NCBI GenBank assembly: GCA_963795435.1
Contig: CAWCHV010000006.1
Location: 186,001-250,000, forward strand
Direction of reading: 5' to 3'
Length of the DNA: 64,000 nucleotides
Origin: JAFKFI01 sp963795435
GTDB taxonomy: Bacteria > Pseudomonadota > Alphaproteobacteria > Acetobacterales > Acetobacteraceae
Below the pieces are notes generated by a model. That model did not search any database and had not been told where the DNA came from. It saw only the letters and a program-made list of their open reading frames with translations. Both the position numbers and the translations under genes were made by a program. This document shows, piece by piece, positions 45,190 to 53,515 of the stretch (the first letter of the stretch is position 1; each line of letters opens with the position of its first letter).

Positions 45190-45294
45190 ATGCTCGACCC
45201 GCTCGCCCCCTCCGCCGGGATTGGCGCCCGGCTTCTGCTGGCTGTTGCCGTGCTCGCCGTGACGTGGGCCGTGGTTTTCTGGGCGCTCGCGTGA
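45190..45294 (+). CDS. 34-aa single-span membrane peptide upstream of a metal ABC transporter
   Basis: MLDPLAPSAGIG, then one hydrophobic helix (RLLLAVAVLAVTWAVVFWALA). Its TGA overlaps the GTG of the ATPase gene, so translation appears coupled. I do not recognise it. It may be a leader peptide or a small subunit. Confidence 0.5.
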   Translation: MLDPLAPSAGIGARLLLAVAVLAVTWAVVFWALA

Positions 45295-46037
45295 TTCAGC
45301 CGCCCGCCATCCGCGTCGATAACCTGACGCTGAGCCACGAGCGGCATCCAGCGGTGCATCACCTGTCCGGGTGCTTCGCTCCCGGCAGTCTGACGGCGGT
45401 GGTCGGCCCCAACGGCGCGGGCAAGACGACCTTGCTGCGGGCCGTCGCCGGTCTGCATCGGCCGGATTCCGGCGGGATCGACCTCGGCGGTCTGCGCGCC
45501 ACGGAAGTGGCCCTGCTGCCGCAGTCGAGCGCGCTCGACCGGTCCTTTCCCATCGCCTGCCTCGATGTCGTGGCGCTCGGCCATTGGGGCCGCGCGGGGG
45601 CGTTCCGTGCGTTATCCGGAGCGCAGCATGACGCGGCGCGGCGGGCGCTGGCGACGGTCGGATTGGACGGGTTCGCGGCGCGGCCGATCGGCAGCCTGTC
45701 GGCGGGGCAGTTCCAGCGGGTGTTGTTCGCCAGGCTGCTGGCGCAGGACGCGCCGGTGCTGCTGCTGGACGAACCGTTCAACGCGGTGGACGAGCGTACC
45801 GGGGCTGATCTCATGGCGCTGATCCGGGGCTGGCACGCGGAGGGGCGTACCGTGATTGCGGTGCTGCACGATCTAGACCTGGTGCTCGCCGAGTTCCCCG
45901 AGACGCTGCTGATCGCGCGCGAGCCGATTGCCTGGGGCAAGACCGCGCAGGCGCTCGCGCCGGCCAACCGGCAGCGTGCCCGGTTGGCTGTCGAGGCGTG
46001 GGCGCCTGATCCGGCGCTGTGCCGGACCGCCGCTTGA
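45291..46037 (+). CDS. Metal-type ABC transporter ATPase, ZnuC/AztA-like
   Basis: 248 aa, GTG at 45291. Walker A GPNGAGKTT near residue 40, Q-loop VALLPQSSALDRSFPI, signature LSAGQFQRVLFARLL, Walker B VLLLDEPFNAVD and H-loop VLHDLDLV. The order of segments and the FNAVD aspartate are as in zinc/manganese importer ATPases. The permease gene follows. No periplasmic metal-binding protein gene is seen in the window. Confidence 0.86.
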   Translation: MIQPPAIRVDNLTLSHERHPAVHHLSGCFAPGSLTAVVGPNGAGKTTLLRAVAGLHRPDSGGIDLGGLRATEVALLPQSSALDRSFPIACLDVVALGHWGRAGAFRALSGAQHDAARRALATVGLDGFAARPIGSLSAGQFQRVLFARLLAQDAPVLLLDEPFNAVDERTGADLMALIRGWHAEGRTVIAVLHDLDLVLAEFPETLLIAREPIAWGKTAQALAPANRQRARLAVEAWAPDPALCRTAA

Positions 46038-46897
46038 TCCACGATTTCCTGCTCGCCCCGTTCGGCCTCGGCTTCATGCGCCGCGCGCTCGCCGGCTGCC
46101 TCGCGCTCTCGGTCGCCGGGCCGCCGCTCGGCGTGTTGCTGGTGCTGCGGCGGATGAGCCTGATGAGCGATGTGCTGCAGCACGGCATCCTGCCAGGGAT
46201 CGCGCTCGGCGCCGCGGCGGCGGGGCTATCGATCTGGGCGATGGGGCTCGGGGGCGTGCTCGCCGGACTGGCCGTCGCGCTGCTGGCCGGCTGGCTGGCG
46301 CGCACGACGGGCGGCCGGGAGGACAGCCAGCTCGCCGGGGTCTACCTGCTGGCGCTGGCCGCCGGTGTGGCGATCGTCTCGGCGCAGCGCAATATCGACC
46401 TCACGCAATTGCTGTTCGGCAGCGTGCTCGGCGTCGACGACGCGGCGCTGCTGTCGATGGCCGTCGTCGCCACCATCGTGCTTCCGGCGCTCGCGCTGAT
46501 CTGGCGGCCGCTGGTGCTGGAAAGTTTCGATCCGGGCTTCATGGCGGCCGCCGGCGGCCGCGGCGGGCTGTGGCATCTCGCCTTCCTGGCGCTGGTGGTG
46601 TTGTGCGTGGTCGCCGGCTTCGTCGCCCTCGGCACGCTGATGTCGGTCGGCCTGATGATGCTGCCCGCGGTGGCGGCGCGGCATTTCTCCGCCGGGCTGG
46701 GCGGTCAGGTGCGCGCCTCCGTGGTTCTGGCGGCGCTGGCCTCGGTACTCGGGCTGCTGCTGTCGTTCCACACCGACATGCCGGCTGGGCCCGCCATCGT
46801 GCTCGCCGCCGGGGCGCTGTGGCTGGCGAGCCTGGTGGCCGGGCCGCGCGAGAGCCTGTGGCGCAGGTGGGTGCGGCGGCCGCATTTTGCGGGTTAG
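46019..46897 (+). CDS. Metal-type ABC transporter permease, ZnuB/AztB-like
   Basis: 292 aa. Seven or eight hydrophobic segments. LRRMSLMSDVLQHGILPGIALG near residue 45 and GREDSQLAGVYLLALAAGVAIV near 97 match the ABC-3 family, as does QLLFGSVLGVDDAAL. GTG at 46019 gives a 19-nt overlap with the ATPase; TTG at 46034 would give a 4-nt overlap and is also possible. Confidence 0.86.
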   Translation: MPDRRLIHDFLLAPFGLGFMRRALAGCLALSVAGPPLGVLLVLRRMSLMSDVLQHGILPGIALGAAAAGLSIWAMGLGGVLAGLAVALLAGWLARTTGGREDSQLAGVYLLALAAGVAIVSAQRNIDLTQLLFGSVLGVDDAALLSMAVVATIVLPALALIWRPLVLESFDPGFMAAAGGRGGLWHLAFLALVVLCVVAGFVALGTLMSVGLMMLPAVAARHFSAGLGGQVRASVVLAALASVLGLLLSFHTDMPAGPAIVLAAGALWLASLVAGPRESLWRRWVRRPHFAG

Positions 46898-47358
46898 TTG
46901 GCCCGCCGCCGCAATCTCGGATCAACCCGGAACGACGTCTCGACCGAGCGCCACGCGGCGGCCGAGGGGTGGCGTGGGTTGAGCAGCACGTTGCGCTCCG
47001 TGGCCGGGATGGCACCCGGCTCCAATGCGGCGGGAACGATGATCGACGGCACGAGCAGCGCGGCGGAGCGGAGCGACGCGGCCCAGCGATCGCCAGCATC
47101 GCGGGCGGCTTCCAGATCGTCCGCCGCACCGGCGTGCGCGATGGCGGAGTCGTCGGGAATTTCGACGGCGAAAGCGCGAAAACTCTCGGGCAATCGGGCG
47201 GAGCTGAGATGCACCAGTTGTTCCAGGAGCGCCAGGGCAAGATGCGTCGCGGCATACACCATCCGCGTGCCGGGCGAGTTCCAGCGGCCGCCGTAAAGTC
47301 TCGCCCCTTCACCATCCAGCGCCGGATAACGGCCGATAGCGACCCGCCAGACTTGCAC
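46894..47358 (-). CDS. RES-domain toxin (MbcT-like)
   Basis: 154 aa, GTG start that shares one base with the antitoxin TAG stop. WRVAIGRYPALDGEGARLYGGRWNSPGT at the N-terminus, then VYAATHLALALLEQLVHL and a SLRSAALLVPSIIVP block near 115 with ERNVLLNPRHP, are the RES signature blocks. RES toxins break down NAD+ in relatives such as MbcT. It is the second gene of the pair, read after the antitoxin. Confidence 0.88.
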   Translation of the reverse strand: MQVWRVAIGRYPALDGEGARLYGGRWNSPGTRMVYAATHLALALLEQLVHLSSARLPESFRAFAVEIPDDSAIAHAGAADDLEAARDAGDRWAASLRSAALLVPSIIVPAALEPGAIPATERNVLLNPRHPSAAAWRSVETSFRVDPRLRRRAN

Positions 47359-47771
47359 TATTCCACGATGCCGTGTGCGATCCGGCCCAGCACGGCCTCG
47401 ACCAACCGGCCGCCCTCCTCGGTGTCGAGGAGGGCCAGCGGTGGCTGATTGTCGAGTGCGCCGTTGTTCTCGCGCAGCCACGCGTGGGCGTCGTCGCGTC
47501 GTCCGAACACGTCGTCCGCGATGCCCTGGATGCGGGCGAGACGCACCACAATGTCGCTCTGCTCGCGCGAGAGCGTGGCCTTATGGCGACGTGCGTACAA
47601 GGTGCGGCGAGGAATGAAATAGGTTTCCACCTCGCGCTCGTCGATGACGCCGGTGGTGATCAACCGTTCCAGCGCGGCGAACGGCAATCCCTCGCGCACC
47701 GCTCGCGCCAGGCCGAGCGATCCGCCCGGGTGCCTGCCGAGCGCCTTCTCCACCGCGGCTGCCGTGACCAT
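47358..47771 (-). CDS. Xre/MbcA/ParS-type antitoxin
   Basis: 137 aa. N-terminal helical region (AAAVEKALGRHPGGSLGLARAVREGLPFAALERL) and a C-terminal DUF2384-like part ending LLDTEEGGRLVEAVLGRIAHG, which in MbcA blocks the toxin's NAD site. ATG at 47771 follows GGAGGAAG, so I prefer it to a longer frame. The gene precedes the toxin, so it can autoregulate; see the direct repeats upstream. Confidence 0.86.
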   Translation of the reverse strand: MVTAAAVEKALGRHPGGSLGLARAVREGLPFAALERLITTGVIDEREVETYFIPRRTLYARRHKATLSREQSDIVVRLARIQGIADDVFGRRDDAHAWLRENNGALDNQPPLALLDTEEGGRLVEAVLGRIAHGIVE

Positions 47772-47823
47772 TTCTTCCTCCGTGCCGGATTGCCCATAAT
47801 ATCGTGCTATGCTGCCCAGAACG

Positions 47824-47852
47824 CAAGATCGGATCGTCCAAACAAGATCGGA
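47824..47852. promoter_or_regulatory. Direct-repeat operator candidate for the RES/Xre pair
   Basis: CAAGATCGGA occurs at 47824-47833 and again at 47843-47852, 19 bp start to start (about two helical turns). The site is in the 129-nt gap between the divergent antitoxin and PEPC-like genes, 53 nt upstream of the antitoxin ATG, and could bind the antitoxin. Confidence 0.5.
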
Positions 47853-47900
47853 CCGCCGAACTTCTTGCCGCAACGCAGCATGACGCGCAGAGTCCATCGT

Positions 47901-50702
47901 ATGCCGGATGCTCCGCTCTCCCACGCCACCGTCGATGAAGTCGCGCGCGATCTGCTGGCCGTCACCGAGGGGGTCGCGGCGCGGCGGGCCGAGGACCCGT
48001 TCGGCGATCCGGTGCTGTCCATCGCGCTGTCGATCACCCGACGAATGGACAATGGCGAGATCACCGAGGCGCTGCTTGCCGCGCTGGTTCGGCACCTGCG
48101 GGACCGGGCGTTCGAGGACCGGGCGCGGCGGATCGCCGAATACGTCGGCGGCACCGACGCGGAGGCGAACGCGGCGTCGCTGGTCGGGCTCGCCGAGCAC
48201 CTGCACCGGCCCGATCCGGCGGACAGTCCGGTGCGCTGGGCGGAATATCGCGCGCAGGTCGAGCGCACGCGCTTCGCCGCCGTGTTCACCGCGCATCCCA
48301 CGTTCTCGTTGCCCATCGAGATCGGCCGGGCGCTGGCCGAGGCGGCGTGCGGCAAGCGGGCGCCGAGCTTCGCGTCGCACCGGCCGGCGTCGGTATCGCT
48401 GGCGGACGAGTTCGCCCAGGCGACCGCCGCGATCGCCAACGGCCGCGATGCGCTCGACCGGCTCAACGCGGCCTTCCTGACAGTCGCCCGCAACGCCTGG
48501 CCGGATCGCTGGAGCAGCCTCACGCCGCGCCCGGTGATCCTGTCGAGCTGGGTTGGCTACGACACCGACGGGCGGACCGATATCGGCTGGTGGGACACGC
48601 TGCGGCTGCGGCTCGAGATGAAGCGGCTGCAATTGCAGCGCCTGCACGGGCAGTTCGCCGCGGTGGACGGCGCCGAGGCGCTGGTCGCGCGGACGCAGGA
48701 GGCGCTGGGCGCGGTGGCGGCGCAGATCGCCGCGTGTCCCGACCAGCCGGAGCCGCACAGCGTTTCCCGTTTCGCGCACGCGCTGGTCGACCGGCGCGAG
48801 GCGGCGCTCGTCTCGCCCGAGCCGCTGCTCGCGCTGCTGCGCGAGACAATCGGTCAGGCGGAGGAGGCGGCGCAACTGGCGCTCTGCGTCGCGCGCGCGG
48901 GGCTGGCGTCGCACGGACTGTCGCTCGCGCATACGCACACGCGGCTGAACGCGGCGCAGGTGCACAACGTGGTGCGCCAGCGCCTCGGCATCGCCGATCC
49001 GCCGGAAGACCCGTCGCATCGCCGCGCGCTGCTGGCGGCGATAAACGGGGCGCTCGACAAGGTGCAGCCGGTGCCGGTGGATTTCGGCGCGGTGATCGTC
49101 GAACGGGCGTCGGCGGCGCGGCTGATGATGACCGTGGCGCAGATCGTCAAGCACATCGACGGATCGGCGCCGGTTCGCTTCCTGATCGCCGAGACCGAGA
49201 GCGGCTATACGCTGCTCGCGGCACTTTGGCTCGCGCGGCTGTTCGGCGTCGAGCGGCATATCGAGATCAGCCCGCTGTTCGAGACCGCGGAGGCGCTGGA
49301 GCACGGGGCGACGGTGCTGGAGGAGGCGCTGCGCAGCCCGCACTACCGCGACTATCTGCGCCAGACCGGCCGGCTCGCCTTGCAATTCGGCTACTCGGAT
49401 AGCGGGCGCTATGTCGGACAGCTCGCCGCGAGCTATCTGATCGAGCGGCTGCGTCTGAAGATCGCCGACACCTTGGCCCGTTTCGGCGTCACCGGCGTCG
49501 AAGTGGTTCTGTTCGACACGCACGGCGAGAGCATCGGCCGGGGCGGGCATCCCGGCTCGCTCAACGACCGGCTGAAATATCTCTCGCCGACCGCGAGCCG
49601 GCAGGCGCTCAACAAGGCGGGGCTCACGGTGCGCGAGGAGAGCGCGTTTCAGGGGGGCGACGGCTACCTGCTGTTCGGCACGCCGCAACTGGCGCTCGCG
49701 ACTGTCGCGCGCATCGCCGAGCACAGCTTCCATCCCGCCGCCGGGCCGATCGAGGACCCGGTGTATGCCGACCCGGATTTCGTCGCGGATTTCTTCGCCA
49801 CCATCCGGCAGGGCATGGAGGCGCTGGTCGACGACGCGGGATACGGCGCGTTGCTCGGCGCGTTCGGCCCGGCGCTGCTCGACAGCACCGGCTCGCGCCC
49901 GGCCGCGCGACAGTCGGAGGGAATGGCCGAGGCGGCGCGCATCCGCCATCCGCGCGAGCTGCGCGCGATCCCCAACAACGCGATTTTGCAGCAGCTCGGC
50001 TGGTGCGCCAACACGCTGCAAGGGCTGGGTGCCGCGGCGGCGCGCCACCCGGAGATATTCGGCGAGATGCGGGAGAACAGCCGCCGTTTCCGCCGCGCGC
50101 TCGACTTGGCGACGCACGGATTGGCGCATTCCGATCTCGACGTGCTGCGCGCCGTGACGGCGACGCTCGATCCGGGCTCCTGGCTCGACCGCGCGGCAAA
50201 CACGCGCCGTCCGGGGCGGCGGGAGGCGCTGGTCGCGGTGGCGCGCGCGCTGGAGCGTCTGGACATCTGGGCGGCGGTGCAATCGATGTTCCGGCGCATC
50301 CAGTCCGATCACCTGGCGCTGCGCGCGACCTGGCCCGACGCCCCGCACATGCAGCCGCGCGAGGTGCTCCTGCACGCGGTACGGCTCTCGTTGATCCAGA
50401 GAATATGGCTACTAAGCACTGAGATACCCGACTTTTCTCCGCGTCACAACGTAACCAGGACGATGCTCGACGCAGCCTTCCTGCGGCTCGACGTCGAGGC
50501 GGCGTTGGCGGCGTTGGCGGAAATCTTTCCGGCATCGCCCGATCCGTCCGCCGAGTGCGACTACGCCGAGCCGCGCGCGCCGCGCGAGACCGACGCCTAC
50601 GCGCGCGAGCACGCGGAGATCTTCGACCCGATCCGCCGGCTGTTCGCCCTGGTGCGCGAGATCGCGACGGCGGTGACGCACGAGGTCGGCGCGTTCGGCT
50701 GA
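47901..50702 (+). CDS. Divergent phosphoenolpyruvate carboxylase homologue
   Basis: 933 aa, PEPC length. VFTAHPTFSLPIEIG near residue 130 matches the family's His-containing block, and FGYSDSGRYVGQLAASY the second catalytic block. The usual Lys of YSDSxKD is Arg here. The HGRGGSIGRGG loop is shortened to HGESIGRGGHPGS, losing its first Arg. The terminal RxTxxxxxWxQxR block is altered to RAIPNNAILQQLGW. So catalysis of oxaloacetate formation is doubtful. Start at ATG 47901; an ATG at 47880 is also in frame. Divergent from the toxin-antitoxin operon. Confidence 0.78.
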   Translation: MPDAPLSHATVDEVARDLLAVTEGVAARRAEDPFGDPVLSIALSITRRMDNGEITEALLAALVRHLRDRAFEDRARRIAEYVGGTDAEANAASLVGLAEHLHRPDPADSPVRWAEYRAQVERTRFAAVFTAHPTFSLPIEIGRALAEAACGKRAPSFASHRPASVSLADEFAQATAAIANGRDALDRLNAAFLTVARNAWPDRWSSLTPRPVILSSWVGYDTDGRTDIGWWDTLRLRLEMKRLQLQRLHGQFAAVDGAEALVARTQEALGAVAAQIAACPDQPEPHSVSRFAHALVDRREAALVSPEPLLALLRETIGQAEEAAQLALCVARAGLASHGLSLAHTHTRLNAAQVHNVVRQRLGIADPPEDPSHRRALLAAINGALDKVQPVPVDFGAVIVERASAARLMMTVAQIVKHIDGSAPVRFLIAETESGYTLLAALWLARLFGVERHIEISPLFETAEALEHGATVLEEALRSPHYRDYLRQTGRLALQFGYSDSGRYVGQLAASYLIERLRLKIADTLARFGVTGVEVVLFDTHGESIGRGGHPGSLNDRLKYLSPTASRQALNKAGLTVREESAFQGGDGYLLFGTPQLALATVARIAEHSFHPAAGPIEDPVYADPDFVADFFATIRQGMEALVDDAGYGALLGAFGPALLDSTGSRPAARQSEGMAEAARIRHPRELRAIPNNAILQQLGWCANTLQGLGAAAARHPEIFGEMRENSRRFRRALDLATHGLAHSDLDVLRAVTATLDPGSWLDRAANTRRPGRREALVAVARALERLDIWAAVQSMFRRIQSDHLALRATWPDAPHMQPREVLLHAVRLSLIQRIWLLSTEIPDFSPRHNVTRTMLDAAFLRLDVEAALAALAEIFPASPDPSAECDYAEPRAPRETDAYAREHAEIFDPIRRLFALVREIATAVTHEVGAFG

Positions 50703-50708
50703 GCGCGG

Positions 50709-50752
50709 CCCTTACCCCGGCTCTCTCCCGCAAGCGCGGGAGAGGGAGAGTG
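50709..50752. repeat. Palindromic repeat, half-copy D
   Basis: Outer arm and first hairpin only (CTCTCCCG-CAAG-CGCGGGAGAG). The second hairpin and right arm are absent. It lies 6 nt after the PEPC-like stop. Confidence 0.75.
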
Positions 50753-50761
50753 AGCCGCCGG

Positions 50762-50833
50762 TCAATTCATGCTGGCGCCGATCCCGCTGCTGCCGCCGGT
50801 GACGATCGCCACCTTGCCGTCTAGCGCACCCAT
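50762..50833 (-). pseudogene. Truncated short-chain dehydrogenase 5' end
   Basis: Codes for MGALDGKVAIVTGGSSGIG and four more residues, then stops. This is the intact TGxxxGIG cofactor-binding start of a classical SDR, cut after 23 residues. Its stop is 10 nt from repeat half-copy D. The rest of the gene is missing, so it is a deletion remnant. Confidence 0.75.
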
Positions 50834-50973
50834 GATCCGTTCTCCCTGGTTCGTGCTGGCCGCGAGGGAGGATGCGGAACCACCCGGTTTTGAACAATTA
50901 CGTCCGAGGTAAGATTGCATCGGAGCCCGTTTCGGGACCATGCTCGGGGCAGGCGGCGGAAGGCGGTGGTGCC
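50834..50973. other. Gap without a clear gene
   Basis: 140 nt between the SDR remnant and a small coupled gene. The remnant keeps a GGAGAAC site upstream of its ATG. I see no other gene; promoters for either side may lie here. Confidence 0.3.
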
Positions 50974-51138
50974 ATGAAGGCTCACGAACGTCTCGATGCG
51001 GCAGCGGACGGGCGGGCCGGGCGACCCGATGGATGGCGGACATCCGGGCGGCAAGCCGGGCTCGGGATCGGCGCCTGGGTGCTGGCTGTCCTCGTGGTCG
51101 CGGTGTTCGCGCTCGGGCTGCACCTGCTCTACGAGTGA
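50974..51138 (+). CDS. 54-aa single-span membrane protein coupled to a P1 peptidase
   Basis: A charged N-terminal 30 residues (MKAHERLDAAADGRAGRPDG), then a helix WVLAVLVVAVFALGLHLL. The stop TGA overlaps the peptidase GTG by 4 nt. Not recognised. The overlap and hydrophobic profile support a real gene. Confidence 0.55.
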   Translation: MKAHERLDAAADGRAGRPDGWRTSGRQAGLGIGAWVLAVLVVAVFALGLHLLYE

Positions 51139-52139
51139 CGCAAGCGCCGTTGAACCTGCTGACCGACGTGCCGGGCCTCGCGGTCGGGCATGCGACCGAC
51201 CTCGCGCTTGGCTCGGGCGTGACGGCGATCCTGTTCGACCGGCCGGCGACCGCATCGGCCGCGGTGTTCGGCGGCGCGCCGGGCGGCCGGGACATCGGGC
51301 TGCTCGACCCGGCGATGACCGTGCAGCAAGTGGATGCGATCGTGTTGTCGGGCGGCTCGGCCTTCGGGCTCGATGCCGCGGGCGGCGCGCAGGCGGCGCT
51401 GCGCGAGGCGGGCAGGGGGTTTTCGATCGGCGGCGCGCGGGTGCCGATCGTGCCGCAGGCGATCCTGTTCGACCTGCTGAACGGCGGCGACAAGGAGTGG
51501 GGCCGGGCGCCGCCCTATTGGGAACTCGGCTACGCGGCGGCGCGGGCGGCGGGCGCGGGCGGGTTCGCGCTGGGCAGCGTGGGCGCGGGCACCGGGGCGA
51601 CGACCGCGACCGTCAAGGGCGGGCTCGGCTCGGCGAGTGCGGTGGCGGAGAGCGGGCATGTGGTGGCGGCTATTGTCGCGGTGAACGCGCTGGGCTCGCC
51701 GCTGATCGGCGAGGGGCCGCATTTCTGGGCGGCGCCGTTCGAGCGGGACGCGGAGTTTGGCGGCCTCGGCTGGCCGGCGCGGTTTGGGCCAGAGCACGTC
51801 GCGTTGCGGGTCAAGGGGGGGCGGGCGACGAGCACGACGATCGGACTGGTCGCGACCGACGCGGCGCTCACCAAATCGCAGGCGCACCGGCTCGCCATCA
51901 TGGCGCATCAGGGACTGGCGCGCACGCTGCTGCCGGCGCACGCGCCGCTTGACGGGGACACCGTGTTCGCGGCCGCCACCGGCGCGCGGGCGCTAGCCGA
52001 TCCGCTGGCCGACCTCACCGCGATCGGACACGCGGCCGCCGTGACGATGGCGCGTGCGGTCGGACGAGGCGTACATGCGGCCCGATCGTTGCCGGTGGAG
52101 AACGCGCAATTGTGCTGGTACGGCCGGTTCGGACCATAG
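51135..52139 (+). CDS. P1-family (DmpA/BapA-type) aminopeptidase
   Basis: 334 aa, GTG start. NTLN-type family S58, which self-cleaves before a Ser or Thr nucleophile. VPGLAVGHATDLALGSGVTAILFD at the start, GRDIGLLDPAMTVQQVDAIVLSGGSAFGLDAAGGA near residue 52, GAGTGATTATVKGGLG near 152 and GRATSTTIGLVATDAALTK near 235, just after the predicted maturation site, are family blocks. Residues VLSGGSAFGLDAA match the DmpA group closely. Likely cytoplasmic beta- or D-peptidase; substrate unknown. Confidence 0.9.
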   Translation: MTQAPLNLLTDVPGLAVGHATDLALGSGVTAILFDRPATASAAVFGGAPGGRDIGLLDPAMTVQQVDAIVLSGGSAFGLDAAGGAQAALREAGRGFSIGGARVPIVPQAILFDLLNGGDKEWGRAPPYWELGYAAARAAGAGGFALGSVGAGTGATTATVKGGLGSASAVAESGHVVAAIVAVNALGSPLIGEGPHFWAAPFERDAEFGGLGWPARFGPEHVALRVKGGRATSTTIGLVATDAALTKSQAHRLAIMAHQGLARTLLPAHAPLDGDTVFAAATGARALADPLADLTAIGHAAAVTMARAVGRGVHAARSLPVENAQLCWYGRFGP

Positions 52140-52242
52140 ATTTAGTTGAAATTACGAAGGTCTTTCACCTTCCGTTGAGCAGTCGGGTTAGTTGTCGATT
52201 CCGCGATGGAATTGTTCGTCTTTTTCGCGCAGTAAGAAGCCC

Positions 52243-52971
52243 ATGCGGCCGCTTCTTCTGCTTTCCCTCATCATCACCATTGTATGCGTATCCCCAGTCC
52301 TCGCCCGGGAGACCGCGCCCATTCCTAGGCCGTCACAGCTTTGCATCGCGGCGATTGCGTCGGCCGAGCGGGCGCAGCGGACTCCGGCCCGGCTCCTCGC
52401 GGCGATTGCTCGGGTCGAGAGCGGCCGGCCCGATGCGCGCGGCGCGGTGCAGCCCTGGCCGTGGACGATCAATGCCGAGGGGACGGGCCGGTTCTTCGAG
52501 AGCAAGGCGGAGGCTATCGCGGCGGTCGAGGCCTTGCAGGCGCGCGGCGTGCAGTCGATCGACGTCGGCTGTATGCAGGTGAACCTGATGCACCATCCCC
52601 ATGCGTTCGCCTCGCTCGACGAGGCCTTCGATCCGGAGGCGAACGCGGCCTACGGCGCGCGCTTTCTCAGTGCTCTGCACCACGATCTCAGCACCTGGCC
52701 GGCCGCGACGGCCGCCTACCACTCGCAGACCGAGAAACTTGGAACCGACTACGCGCGGAAGGTTATGGTGGCGTGGGGCCATCCGGAGCTGGCGCCGCTC
52801 GACCGGCAGCCGGCCTTCGCCGCGCTGGCGGTGTCGACCGAGCAATACCGGGCTTTCGCGCCGCAAACGATGCTGTTCGGCGCCTTCGCCGACCCGGCGA
52901 CCCTGCGCAACGGCCTGCGCGGTTATGGCGGCCTCCACGCGGGGCAGGCGCCGGCGCGCGTCCGGCGTTGA
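52243..52971 (+). CDS. Lytic transglycosylase domain protein
   Basis: 242 aa. Signal peptide with core LLLLSLIITIVCVSPVLA. SLT-like fold: ARLLAAIARVESGRPDARGAVQPWPWTINAEG near residue 47 has the catalytic Glu and the NAEG motif. QSIDVGCMQVNLMHH and YGARFLSAL with TAAYHSQT complete it. Type-IV-secretion or cell-wall remodelling relatives share this form. ATG 52243 was taken; the longer frame has no signal peptide. Confidence 0.85.
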   Translation: MRPLLLLSLIITIVCVSPVLARETAPIPRPSQLCIAAIASAERAQRTPARLLAAIARVESGRPDARGAVQPWPWTINAEGTGRFFESKAEAIAAVEALQARGVQSIDVGCMQVNLMHHPHAFASLDEAFDPEANAAYGARFLSALHHDLSTWPAATAAYHSQTEKLGTDYARKVMVAWGHPELAPLDRQPAFAALAVSTEQYRAFAPQTMLFGAFADPATLRNGLRGYGGLHAGQAPARVRR

Positions 52972-52996
52972 GCGCGCGCCGATCAGGCGAAGCCCG

Positions 52997-53515
52997 TCAT
53001 CCTCGCGGCAGGTCGGGCGAGGCCCGCAGCGCCTGTTCTACCTTTGCGAGCAGCCAGCGCGTGCCTTGCTCGCGGCTGCCCGCGTCGTCGTAGCCGTCGA
53101 GGAACGCGCCCTGCTCGGTGACGACCAGCCGTGTGCCGGCGCCCGTCGGGTGGAACTCCACCGTCGCCAGCGACACCGAGATCCGCGTGTCGTTCATGTG
53201 CATCTCGTAGCCATAGACGATCCGCTGGTCCGGCACGATGTCGAAATAGTGGGCGCGGAAATCGGAGGACCGGCCGCCGGGAAACACCCCCTTGACGCGT
53301 TCGTGCCCGCCGACGCGGAAATCGAACTCCCGTATTTCCGCCTGCCACCCGTCCGGACCGGCAAACCAGCGCGCTTTCGCATCGGCCGTCGCCCAGGCGG
53401 CGAACACCCGAGCGGGCGGGGCATCGTAGGTGCGGTCGATCGCGAAGGTGGCGTGGACGGCGGATGGCTGGATCATGCCGGTCTCCTTCATGGCTGCTGG
53501 CTGGTCGTTGCTCAT
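52997..53515 (-). CDS. SRPBCC/AHSA1-domain protein
   Basis: 172 aa. Hydrophobic-cavity fold of the Aha1/CalC group: FAIDRTYDAPPARVFAAWATADAKARWF at the start and VRI-like RISVSLATVEFHP, then TRLVVTEQGAFLDG and the C-terminal helix REQGTRWLLAKVEQAL. It overlaps the ArsR regulator's stop (ATGA), so the pair is an operon of the common ArsR-AHSA1 type. Ligand unknown. Confidence 0.87.
   Translation of the reverse strand: MSNDQPAAMKETGMIQPSAVHATFAIDRTYDAPPARVFAAWATADAKARWFAGPDGWQAEIREFDFRVGGHERVKGVFPGGRSSDFRAHYFDIVPDQRIVYGYEMHMNDTRISVSLATVEFHPTGAGTRLVVTEQGAFLDGYDDAGSREQGTRWLLAKVEQALRASPDLPRG

Noticed and set aside
47372..50375. Minus-strand open frame of about 1000 codons through the PEPC-like region
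   Set aside because: Arg/Gln/Ala-rich translation with no domain over the PEPC-like gene; only its last 137 codons, the antitoxin, are real.
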